From contig JAJEKV010000031.1 in assembly GCA_021234155.1 (NCBI GenBank), positions 4,046,835-4,110,834 of the forward strand: a stretch of 64,000 nucleotides of DNA. Reading direction: 5' to 3'. This document shows positions 41,740 to 52,566 of this stretch, piece after piece. Positions within the stretch are counted from its first letter, which is position 1. Each line of letters begins with the position of its first letter. The notes below the pieces were generated by a model. That model saw only the letters and a list, made by a program, of their open reading frames with translations, was not told the origin of the DNA and did no database searches. Origin of the DNA: Isoetes taiwanensis. Lineage: Eukaryota > Streptophyta > Lycopodiopsida > Isoetales > Isoetaceae. The translations under genes were made by a program, and so were the position numbers.

Positions 41740-44700
41740 CAAATTTAAAGGACATAGAAAAGGAAATAACGAACACGATCAAATGAAAAAACCATCAAGG
41801 GAGGGAGGGTGAGGGAAACTGATAGGATAGAGAAGAAGGAGAAATCTAGCTCAAGAGAATGCCGATGATAGAACAATGAAGGAAGGCTGAATAAATAAGA
41901 TGAGTGACAAAGGGACGTCCCGGTTCTATTGCTATAGAACCGTGGCATTCCTAGGATGGGTCCTATGATAGGCATATACTGGCCGATAGAAGAGGAACAA
42001 ACTCAAAAACTACTCAGCATGGAAACTGAAAGGAAGAGAAGCTAAAGAGAAATATAGTATAAAGAAAGGGAGAAACGAGTCTACAAGGTCACTGGAAAAG
42101 AATGCATAGATAAGGCTGACGGCAATCAGAGTAAAACGAAGGAAGAGGAAACTAAGAAAAATGGAGGAAAAAAGGGGATAAAGAGAAGACAGAGACAAAG
42201 GAACAATGAAGAAGCAGATAAGAGCAAGTAATGCCGGAATGCAAACAATGGAATAAATAAAAATGAAGGAGAACACGATGGAGGAAATGCTATGAGGGAT
42301 GGAAACGGGAACATAAGAATGAAGAAGACAATGGAATAGTGCAGTAAGAGATGAGGGAAGGAACTTATGGGACAACAGCAGATAGAGCCACGAACATGAT
42401 GTCATCATCAAAGTAACGATCTCAAATGACTAATGTCCAATAAATACTACACTAACAAAGAAACTATAAAAGCAAACTATCCTAACTAGCAATAGAAAAG
42501 GAGCCAAATAAGGAACCAATGTGACTAATATAGTAATAATGTCACTAGGGTTAAACGGAACAATAAGCTAAAGAAAAGAAATTAAGGAAACAATGCAAAC
42601 ACAACCAAATAGAGAAATGATACTAAATGGAGCTACCGAGATAATGAGGAGTGTATAACAAATGGAGCGCACCAAACCCAAGAAAGGGAGGAACGAGTCT
42701 ACAAAGGTCACTGCAACAAAATAGAATGCACAAATGAAGCTGATGGGACACATGGAACAAGTGGAGTGAATTCACAAATAGAGACAACAAAGGATCAATG
42801 CGAAAGACATCGAAACAAACACCCAAGTGACCCAATATAAAACACCTAGAAACAAACAAATCGACTGATAGACTGGAACAAATGGAGATAAAGGCACCAA
42901 GTACTTGGAAAAAGGGAAAATATGGCAAAAAGATGAGCAAGGGAAAAAAGCACATTTGAAGCAATGGCAAATGGATGGATCAGAATAGCAAAAACATGTC
43001 CAGGAAATACAGAATAACTGGAATGATGATATCAAGAAAAGAAACAGAACCTAGAGCAAAAAGGACAACTGTGATAAACCGGACTAAGCATAAAAAATGT
43101 TTGCGCACTTGGCAAATGTGCACAACTCGCAGTTAGAAGCATAGGAAAGTTATGCAAAAGACCCGAGTGAAACAACTAAAACGACATAAAAGGAGCTAGA
43201 GGTACCAACCACGAGTACAAAGGGATCAATATCTATGCGAAGCAAAAGTTAAACTGAAGCAAAGGACTAAATGTGGCATGCAAAAGGATCAAAGGAACTT
43301 ATGGAAGTATAAGGAAAAAATGCCATAGGGACAATGGGTTAATGAAATAATGTCATGAACAAGAACTTACCAAGCAACAGGACAAAACTAGAACCCATAT
43401 GGCCAATTGGAATAGTTGCACAACTGGCACCGAGACAAGAAAGCTACTAGCGAAATGCTAGAGGTAACATCAGATGTCCATACAAAGGTACGATGATTGG
43501 AACAACAAAACCACGAACAATATACATGATATCCTATGCATGGATCAAAGATCAAATGAAACAAATGAGTTATAATGCAAAAAAGGATTAGAGAAGCAGA
43601 ATGCATTAGCTAAAACCAGATACGCACATGTACAAAGCCTAAAGTACAACAAAAAGCCATGTAGAACAAGGATTATCTACCTGATGCATATGACCAAAAT
43701 ATGCATTAAACTAACTGTGTTGAATGTTGAAGGCCAAAAGGACCTAAATGAACTACAAAAGAATTGACGAAGAGAAAATATGTAATGCCAATATCACCCA
43801 CCAAATAATAGGAGGAGGAAGGTGCACAAAAGCCAATGGGATGAAATGGAAAAATGAACATGGCATAGGTTGAATTAGAAAATGGACAAAGTGACAACCC
43901 ATCGGCAACATAAAATAAAGAAAACAAGGGTATGTGCCACTGGAACACCAGAAGAAAAGGGATAGAGGAAAAATGGACTAGATCAGCAAAGTGTACGTGG
44001 GTGTTGAACAACATATCGATAAACCAATATGCGTACCATGAACATATGTAACAACATACCATAATGAGCGTACATACGCCCATCAAGAGAAACAAACTCA
44101 ATCAATCATATGTAGATATGGGGAACGATGAGAAACACAGTTGCCAATGAGACAAGACCTCCCTCAACAAAAAGAACGAAGCTGACAATGGGGACAAGAA
44201 TATCCTAAACAAGACAACGGGAGCAAAGCATAGGAAAAGAACAACGATGTGCAAAACAATCAACAAAAAAAGGAACCGGAGAAGAATGGGGTAATCAAAA
44301 CAAAATGAACACCATACAAAAATAATAGGCCAATGGAGCAAGTAGACAAATAGGATATGGGAGCGAAAGGTACAAATGAAACAAATAGGGGCAGATGGAA
44401 AAAATGGAAGAAACAAGACGAATGGAAGAAACACAAAATCTGTAGGCCAAAAGGGCAAAAAGAACAAACGCGATAATTGAACTGAAGATACAAAACATGC
44501 CAATGCACCAGACAGACGAATAAAATAAGGGAACTAATGGAACAAATCCAACAAGTGGAGGTAGATAGAACAACCAAGGGAAAACAAGACAAATGGAACA
44601 AATACGAAAATGTAAGCTAAAGGAGCAGGTAAAGTATCCATCATACCCAACAAAAGAACATAACACATATACAATTCGGCTAAAGGGCCACTGATGTAAA

Positions 44701-45521
44701 AAAGGTTGGATGCCACGAGACACCTATGGTAGAGATAAAAGCAAACGATGCAAACAAGATAGATGCAAAAAAGGAGGAGAGAGAGAAAAACTTTTAAAGG
44801 AGCAAACGAAGTAAAAAGGGGTTACGATGATAAAAAGAATACGTGAGATTGTGAGACGATAGACACTCAGGTGACCCAGGAGAAAGCAGAAGTGTAAGTG
44901 AGCAAGGTGAAAAAAGAACACGTCAAGAAAATGCGAAAATAAGACCCATGGGATCACATTTCTAAACCATGGTGATGATACAAACTAAATGGTTAACGAG
45001 ACAATGAAAAAGATCTGCATACAAGGGATAATGCCCTCAAAGATGACGGGCCAAACCAATCCTAAATACCATTGCAAAATACTTATGAAATTTGATGGGA
45101 CCATGCAATATCAACCACACTTACCATGCTTAATACCAGCAAATGGCCCAAAGCAAAACGAGGCGTATCAAATCTATACCCTACATGAATGTGTGTAACA
45201 CAAGTCCAAGAATGAACAAAATAAGAAGGTCAATCGTTAATATCAAACACATGCAAACTACATCTATCGAAAAGGACAAACAATATACATATCAGAAAAA
45301 ACACGAGTAACCAAATGGTAATGGGACAAGAACAACCCTACAACTTACGTGCTAGATAACTACATCCACAAATAAGAAATAAGCGTCAAATGCTGAATCC
45401 AACCAACAAAATGACCTAAAGAGCCCAACTAGAAGATGTTAGCAACATTGTGAAAAACATGACTTCCATATGAATGCATTATAATCACAAAGTCCAAGAA
45501 TGAACTAGTAAGCCAAAAGGT
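41740..45521. repeat. A-rich low-complexity block
   Basis: The plus strand is strikingly purine/A-rich (GGAACAAATGGA-type words throughout), so the minus strand shows spurious Phe/Ser/Cys/Leu-rich open stretches with no conserved motif. The right end (45216-45515) is homologous in the same orientation to 61905-62085, the other side of the large transposon. The host here therefore had at least two tandem copies of this repeat. No gene supported. Confidence 0.6.
45518..45521. repeat. AGGT target duplication (left) of the 16.4 kb transposon
   Basis: AGGT directly precedes the left terminal repeat and is repeated at 61896-61899 directly after the right terminal repeat. Confidence 0.75.
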
Positions 45522-45622
45522 GGGTAGATGCATGAAAGGGTGTCCAATATTTTTTGTATAATGATGTAAAAATATACACTAGCCTAAAGTGATTATAAGG
45601 TAAAATTTAAATTCTACATTAG

Positions 45623-46486
45623 TTGCCCACAATTAATGCAACTTGTCCACGTGAGAGGTTTTCGCCATTATTATTGGCAACCCACAAATTTGGTGCAATT
45701 TTGAACTCCCCCAAACGGATTGAAACTATTCCTAAACGGTTTCTTGAGGAATTGGAATCCTCTTTCTTCACGACAGATCGATCTTTGCATATGGAAGAAA
45801 TAATTTCGGATCATATGGAAGAAACAATTTCGGAAGCATCGAATTCTAATCCTTTTCTTGATGAGGACTTATCATGCATTTCTGGGGACAGCCAAAGAAG
45901 ATCGAAAAAAGGAATTGTAAAAATTGGATATGGGACAAAACAGATTAGAAGGAAGGTGAATCAGTCTGTCGATCACATAGTAAAGCAAGTTTCCAAGTTG
46001 AATCCAAAACAACAAAATACATTTGTTGAAAGATTGCTACAGGATCATAGATTAAACTTCTTATTTGACCCTGTTATTGGAAAGCCTAAAGAGGCTATTG
46101 TAAAGAGAAATTTATTGGAAAACCTTAAGGATGGCCTTCAAGAAGTGAAAGTCGCTAATAGCAATGATAAACTTGCGTACCAAACACTCGTTCTTGCCAT
46201 GGTGGTTGGAAAGGAAGGAGAATTACAACAGACTTCATTGGCAGCCAAACTGCTCAAATTACATCCTAGAAATATGAAGCTAGCAGCAGAAAGAAGAAAA
46301 AAGATGTCATTGTGTGGAGCAAATTTATGGGCATTGGCAGGTCGAAAGCCAAGAAGAAATGCCATAGATCAAGCTATGAAGGACAGAGTTGCTCAATTCT
46401 GGTTAGATAATACAAAAGTGTCACCAAAAGTCAGAGATGTCATGAAGAAGAGGACTGAACCGATTCAATACATTGACATTACACAG
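45623..46486 (+). CDS. transposase-like protein, exon 1 (288 codons)
   Basis: The open frame starts MPTINATCPRERFSPLL. Middle residues include VDHIVKQVSKLNPKQQNTFV and LLKLHPRNMKLAAERRKKM. The C-terminal part, AIDQAMKDRVAQFWLDNTKV followed by SPKVRDVMKKRTEPIQYID, recalls a group of uncharacterised eukaryotic transposase-like proteins with FW.DNT.VSP..RDV.KKR (memory only). The exon ends ATTACACAG|GTATGG in phase 0. The exon 2 start (DELYEL) fits a T-Q-D/E-E-L-Y junction. It lies about 100 bp inside the left terminus of the large transposon. The start codon is the first Met in frame, and a 5' exon cannot be excluded. Confidence 0.6.
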
Positions 46487-47192
46487 GTATGGTAGTATTT
46501 TAGTCTAAACTAGAAACGTGTGCCCGGCGATGCCGGGCATTGTTCATGGACATGTGGGATGAATAGATGTTATGCTTTTGTACGTGAAATAATAAAAATG
46601 CTAAAAAAATAATCAGGTGCTAAGATGAGGCATTCATATTGATGTTATTACCTTAAAGTGTTTGTAGTTGTTCCCCAAAGCTTTTTATAGTATAAAAATC
46701 TATTTTATGTAATGCATAGTTGGACTTGAAGAAATAAATTTTGTTTTCCTACTTGTAAAACTTGAAATGGGATGATGGGTGGATGGGATGGAGGAACATT
46801 ATGTAGAGAGGACGCATTTCAAAGTGTGTGAAACTTGGAAGAAGATTCAAAAATTTATTACATACATCCATGGTGCAAATGTCAACATGCTCTTACATGG
46901 TGGAGGACAAACCAATACTTTGCTTGTATTATAGCTGATATAAAGCATCTAAAAAGTTAAGAAAAACTACTAAGTAGACCCTTTAAAATATCTAATCGCG
47001 TTGTGTGAAGAGCATCATTCTAGTGCCCATGTAGTCACCATGTTGCCCCAAAACTAATTGCGTACATACATACCAATATGCCCAAGGACCAGCTTCCAGA
47101 AACACACATCGAAGCACTTGATATTCTTCCTCTATTTTGAATCACAGCCAAATCAAAATATTTGAACATAAAAATGTAACCTTGCCATAATC

Positions 47193-47318
47193 TACCACTA
47201 TCACAACAACCAAATAAATAATCTACTGGAGCAATTAGACAGTGCAAATAATAACTACCACTATCACAACAACCTGATAAATCATCTAACAAAGCAATGA
47301 GATAGTGCAAAATATCCA
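47193..47318. repeat. tandem duplication, 63-bp unit
   Basis: TACCACTATCACAACAACC heads both units (47193 and 47256), and AGTGCAAAWA ends them. It lies inside the Helitron-like element. Confidence 0.8.
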
Positions 47319-47849
47319 TACTTTATCACCACAAAAATTCAAAATTGAAAATAATCGAGTATATGCCATTTTTGAAACCAGGAGCCCAACATGCATTGTG
47401 AATAAAATTATTCTAGTCAATCTATGTGGTATGAGACGTAAAAAAAACATACAAAAGCTTTACAATGGAGTAGTTACAACAAATTCCTGTAGTAACAACG
47501 TAGTGTGTATCCTTCCTATGCTATGCAATATAATTCTTGCGCATCCTTGCCACCATTTTATACAATTTATGATCCCTACTTGCTGTTAGATAAAGTAAAT
47601 GTGGGTGTCAACACATTCTTGTGATACATAATAAATACAAAACACATTCTATGATACATAATAAACACAATGTGAAAGGATCACATATTTCATAGAGCAA
47701 GAAGACATGAATACGGGGTCATGCCAGATTAGATCTGGCATGTAACTGTTAATTATCACCTTCAAAACATGTTTGCATGACTTGGCATTATACATACTTG
47801 AGGTTCTAGATAAACGTCTGCAATTACTGAGCCCTCAGTAGTCATTATC

Positions 47850-48020
47850 TAAGCTTGTCTAGTATCATCATTACTGCAAAGGTTTTTCCCTTGAAAACCT
47901 TTCGAGGCAGGGGTTTTTTAATCCTAGTAGTAATGATTGTACTAGCCCATTGTATGGGTCCCATGACCTATTGGTCTTCGTGGACGTTAAAAAAACTATT
48001 CTATTCTATTCTATTCCTTG
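47850..48020 (+). mobile_element. short non-LTR 3' end with (TTCTA)n tail
   Basis: CATTACTGCAAAGGTTTTTC, GAAAACCTTTCGAGGCAGGG and GTTTTTTAATCC match the 3' hairpin region at about 1955-2010. GGGTCCCATGACCTATTGGT, CTTCGTGGACGTTAAAAA and four TATTC-type pentamers match its end. The element is strongly 5' truncated (about 170 bp) or is a SINE using the same 3' end. It sits inside the Helitron-like element, so it is younger than, or was captured by, that element. Confidence 0.7.
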
Positions 48021-48788
48021 AAGAAAGACAAAAACGCTAGCATATTGTATCCACATTACTAAAAATATGATTGATCAATAGTCTTGAGCTTTTAAGCAGC
48101 ACGTTTCCTGTATTCTGGTAAAAAAGAAAGTGAAATTTGCAGCATCAAAACATTTGTACGTTTTAAGGCTTATTACCTAAATCTACTTTGTAAGAAAGAC
48201 AATACACTACTAACTCTTATAATGTTGTCCTCCAATACATATTGAAAACCACAATAAATTAATGGAAGATTAAGAGACAAAGATGCATGTACCTGCAATG
48301 TACCTGCAATCTGTTTTGAGAAACCTCTAGTAGCTCCTAAAAGTTGAAGTCTGTAAATGAAATAGAGCATAAATTTATATTTGCTAGTGTTGGCTGTAGG
48401 CCGAATTCTGCCAGATCATGTCAAATTGGCTCTAAATTGAGGAAGATGAGTGAAATGCTACATGACTCTCATAAAAGAATCTATAAATGGTTACATTTCA
48501 TTGTCAACATCAAAGGAATGAACATTGGATCCTACAAATGCCTACGAAAATATTTTGCAATGCACTCTAGTAGACTAAAAAAAAACATAACCTGGAGATA
48601 CATGTTGGAACACGTGTTCAAGTGCAACAAAGGCAATATAGATTGATCATCGTAACCTGCAAACAATGAAGATGAGTCAAATCATAAAGAAGATGACATA
48701 TAAATTGAACGAAACAGATACATTAGGTAAATGATATACAACTTTCTACCATAAAAATGAATATCCAAATATATAAATTCTTGCATTT

Positions 48789-48914
48789 TATGGGGATACA
48801 AATGCACTATGTTTGACGTAAACAAATAGAAACACCACTAATAGTTTTTTTATGGGGATGCAAATGCACTATGTTTGACACAAACAAATAGAAACACCAT
48901 TAATAGTTTTTTTA
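48789..48914. repeat. tandem duplication, 63-bp unit
   Basis: Two adjacent units have the form ATGGGGATRCAAATGCACTA, TGTTTGAC and AAACAAATAGAAACACCA, differing at about five positions. Confidence 0.85.
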
Positions 48915-50600
48915 CTTTGCCCGACATTATAATACTGGTCGGACCCCTCTTCTACTCAAAGAAGAGAGGCTTGTAAAAAATGACCACAAATTATGGTTGA
49001 AAAAATGAGCCCATGGAATCAGATCTTACATTATCGGATCTTACATTATCGAGTCGACAATCTTTTTCTTCTCCCCAGAATTGTCCAACGTCATGTAATT
49101 ATTATGTCCCCGATGAACTGGACCTTCTTTTTTTCCCGGGTAGCATTGTGCCATTTTTATGCCTACTGAACGTTTGATTTATATGATGAGCATGACAGAG
49201 GCAACGACCTTCCATGAAGCGGACTTGATTATCCATGTCCTTGACTAAAAATACGGACGAGGCATTAGCAATGAAAGTTCCTAATGCAATGCGGTTTACT
49301 ATGCGGATACTTACCACAATAGGAAGCCTTCTTGAATTCCTTAAGTTGCATGGTACCCTTCTTTGCGACTCCACAATGATTATTTGGGAATTTACATTGC
49401 AAGCATTAGACACCAAAGTCAGTGCAATATTTGGCCTCCTCCATCTTTGCACCCACATATGCATTTAGTTTAAAGGAAAAAGAACAAATTTAAGTTTGAC
49501 AAAGCTTGCATAGTGCTATATCCTTGCTATGATAATATGCCAAAAGACGGCGTTGTCCCCGACGGACACGACACCTAATGCAAGACACGTTCAAAGATCG
49601 AAGATTACATTAAGACAAACAGAACAACTAATAGTATGGATGAAGTTAACCGGCAATCTTACACGAAGACACATTTCCAAGCAACACGAATTAGAGCAGA
49701 GCATTTTCCTATATGAAGATCTATTAAAGATCATGCTCTAGTGCAAAGCAAATGGATATATAAATAATAAAAAGGACGGCTGAGGCAGTTATAAAAAGAA
49801 AAGAGAAAAGAAGAGACGAAAGCAGTGGTATTGAAAATGAAATCATTTTCTAGTTACTTCATCTTCCTTGAACTCAATTTCATGCACTATGACAATTGGA
49901 TGATTACCATTTCTACAAAATAGATCTCCAAGAGTGGCATTCCCGATATTCTCAACAAAAGAGTTGGCTATGGAAGAGCTATTTGCAAATAAAGAGCTGG
50001 TACCTTAATCATAACTGAAAAGCCAATCCCGGTGTTCAATAACAATAAGATAAAAAAGAAAAAATGGTACTAACTTACAATTGTGGTCCCCGAAGTCACC
50101 TGCAACTCTTCTCGAATATCCTTTTGTATTGTTGATCAAAGAGTAACCTGTAACATGATAAAGGCATACTTAATGATTGCTAAGAACATTGACTGCAAGC
50201 AACTTTTTGATCAACAATAACAGTAAAGAAGAATACCTTCTTGCGGATGCGAATGTGCCGTAACTTTACAACTTCTCTCCTTGATTTTTCTGTAGCTTCT
50301 ACTCTCCAATACTTCCTAGGTGCTGCAAACAAATAGATAAACGAACGAATAAGTAGCTAGAGATATATTAATGTACAAATTTTAAGCTATGCTGCAGCAG
50401 TAAGCATGCATATCGAGCCTTCGTAAGCCCAATTGTGAATGATTCGAAAGATTTACACCCTAGTATTATGAAGATGGACTTGCATTAGAGAAAGCAATGC
50501 CTGATCAGAATGGCAACTATACAGGGATCTTTCTACCAGATTATACACTGCTGTATAAAGCTTATATTGGGAATAAATGTCTGCTTGGCTGCAATAAATG
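48915..50600. other. Helitron interior without a recognised gene
   Basis: Open stretches at 49102-49464 (minus) and 49235-49468 (plus) overlap but show no recognisable domain. The minus strand in another frame has scattered Cys/His (CLQCKFPNNHCGVAKKG) that could be a decayed zinc-binding segment. Not enough to call. Confidence 0.3.
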
Positions 50601-50601
50601 T

Positions 50602-51276
50602 CTACCCGTCACAGAAATTTTGGAACTTTCCATAGAAGCCATCATAATATCTCTGACCTAAGTGCCAAGTACCAGTTGGTCTCTTCCTCCTCTGCAAAGA
50701 GAGCGTTGCAATTTTCCTGTGATGTGCCCTGACAGTAATATCATGCTGAATTTGAGCTGGAGCTTGAGGCATGAAGAAATCCCTCTTAGCTAGATCTAAT
50801 TCACGTTTAGATTTTTCCGTAGAGGGTTTAGATTCATCAGAACTTTCTACAACTGATTTAAGTCTTCCTTGAAAATCACCTGAGGCCATATCCCTTAGAG
50901 TATCCATAAGACCCTTTCCAGATTTTCTTTTACCAGTAGAAGGGTGCATATCATGCTTGTCTATAGCTCCTGAAGCGGCCGCTTCTAACACATTCAACAC
51001 AATATTCGCATCTCCATTTGATGCTGACACCAAAAAATCCCTCACATTCTTCTCAATCTTGATCTGCCAGAGACGCCCTTCCCCCATTTTTCCAAGACCC
51101 GCGTTGATAATCTTCTCCAAATGACATGGCTCACGCTTGACTGTGGTAAACATTGTAAAAAATGCTAACAATTCCGGGACCATTGCAGTGCCAAGATTAT
51201 TATCAGTAACACAGAGCACCACGGCTCTTGATTCAACGTAAGGAAGAAAGACATGCTGCTCTTCTCTACTCAGCAT
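50602..51276 (-). pseudogene. WRNIP1/RarA-like AAA+ ATPase fragment fused to unrelated C-terminus
   Basis: The ORF has 224 codons. Residues 1-100 follow the WRNIP1/MgsA pattern after the Walker B region: EEQHVFLPYVESRAVVLCVT (family: QQD.FLP.VE.G.I.LIGAT), PELLAFFTMFTTVKREPCHL (family: ALLSRCRVF.L..L), NAGLGKMGEG, then VRDFLVSASNGDANIVLNVL (family: A..SDGDAR..LN.LE). The TENPSF sensor segment is degraded to TDNNLGT, and the P-loop half is missing. The remainder (KSGKGLMDTLRDMASGDFQG, Lys/Arg-rich, ending YGKFQNFCDG) does not match that family. The family acts at stalled replication forks; this fragment lacks the nucleotide-binding loop and should be inactive. It lies inside the Helitron-like element, consistent with gene-fragment capture and fusion. 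Confidence 0.45.
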
Positions 51277-52037
51277 AGTAATAACAACCTATTACTATCG
51301 AGGATATCAAAAAACCAAGAACACAGTTTGACGAACCGTAGATAAACTAAGAACACATTACAGATGAAAAAAAATTACAATGAAGAACCTGCTTTTTACA
51401 AAGGGCCATAACATTAAGAGCCGGGGAAAGAAATATGTGCGAGGGGAAAGAGCTATGGATCGAAGCGCAGAATACAAAAAAAAAGCTGTTTTTACATATT
51501 ACATTTACCTTTTACAATGGCTTCAAGCCCAAGCGCCCCCCAAATCTCGATCTCCAAGCTCGCCATGATACCCAAACTTACTTTTAGTTCAAATATCAAT
51601 AAGCACTTCAGAAATCTTGAATAAAAACCCAAATTGGAAAGTAAGCGGAGACATGCTCTTACCATTGCTCGCCTTAGTTTGCCATTTGCCTAATAGTCGT
51701 CCGTAATAGTCCTCTCATTGCCATCACTAAGCTTAAAGCGGACCGCCATTGCCGATTATAATGCCGTAGGCCGGAACTTGAAAATTATGGAAGCTCAATC
51801 CACGCTGTAATGGTTAAGCCGATGTAAAACCTTACCGTGATGAACGCGCCCGACTTCTACGCCATAGCCGGTGCCAAAATAGAAGAGCTTCTGCCGTAGC
51901 CTGGAGTGCCAAAATAGAAGGCAGAGAGGAGGAGTATGCAAATTCGTGGAGGTGGGAGCATCGAAAGACCTGATCCATTTCAAAACTGGCAATTAATTTT
52001 ACCAGCTGCGTCCCGCAATAGCAGCTGCAAGCGGGAA

Positions 52038-52073
52038 GGGAACGCCGCATGCGGCGTAAGATGCGGCGTTCCC
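52038..52073. repeat. GC-rich perfect hairpin near the Helitron 5' end
   Basis: GGGAACGCCGCAT pairs perfectly with ATGCGGCGTTCCC across a 10-nt loop (36 nt in total). It lies about 40 bp inside the proposed 5' end of the Helitron-like element. Confidence 0.9.
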
Positions 52074-52566
52074 TTGGCACAGAATCCAACCCTCTCCAAA
52101 AATAAAAAAGAAGATAGAATTCTAGGTTAGGAATGTAAAAGTCAAGTAGATCTGTTCTGCATTCAGTCCAGTGAACATCAAATGTACTCTAGTTATGACT
52201 GCGTAGTCATGTAGATCTATCCTACATTTCTTGTAGTGTAAATGCAAATGTTTTTTTCTGTAAATAACTTTTAAGATGTGCTCAAGATGTAGGCATACGA
52301 ATATGTAAAAAAGTGTAGGATTGTAGTAGATGTCAATGTTGATATGATTTACATTTAGTCCAACTTGAAAACAAATTACAAAATGTGTTATAGATGTAAG
52401 CATGAGAAAGTGATGTACAATAATGTAGGACTGTAGATGTCAAGAAAATATGTGAATTCTTCCTATGGAGTACATTTTATGTAAAGATGTGAGGTTTTGG
52501 GAGATAATTTACATAGATGTGAAATTTTCAAAATGTGTGAATGATTCTAACCTTGTAATTTTGCAG

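Larger units (their letters stand above)
46510..52114 (-). mobile_element. non-autonomous Helitron-like element carrying a gene fragment
   Basis: On the minus strand the 3' end has a perfect 8-bp-stem hairpin (TGCCCGGC, loop, GCCGGGCA; 46539-46521), then 7 nt, then CTAG (46513-46510) and host T (plus-strand A at 46509). The proposed 5' end is A|TCTTCTTTTTTATTTTTGG at 52114, consistent with insertion between A and T. No Rep/helicase is inside, so it is non-autonomous. Contents are a WRNIP1-like ATPase fragment (51276-50602), a non-LTR 3' end (47850-48020) and short tandem repeats. The 5' end is less certain than the 3' end. Confidence 0.55.
46487..52566 (+). other. intron of the transposase-like gene, enlarged by a Helitron-like insertion
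   Basis: The donor is CAG|GTATGG and the acceptor TTTTGCAG|GATG, giving 6080 bp. Removing the Helitron-like element (46510-52114) leaves 475 bp, a normal plant intron size. The remaining intron (52115-52566) is AT-rich and non-coding. Confidence 0.6.

Noticed and set aside
41381-44957. Many minus-strand open stretches rich in Phe, Ser, Cys and Leu, resembling membrane proteins
   Set aside because: They arise because the plus strand is A/purine-rich and nearly stop-free in reverse. They overlap each other in all frames and show no conserved motif.
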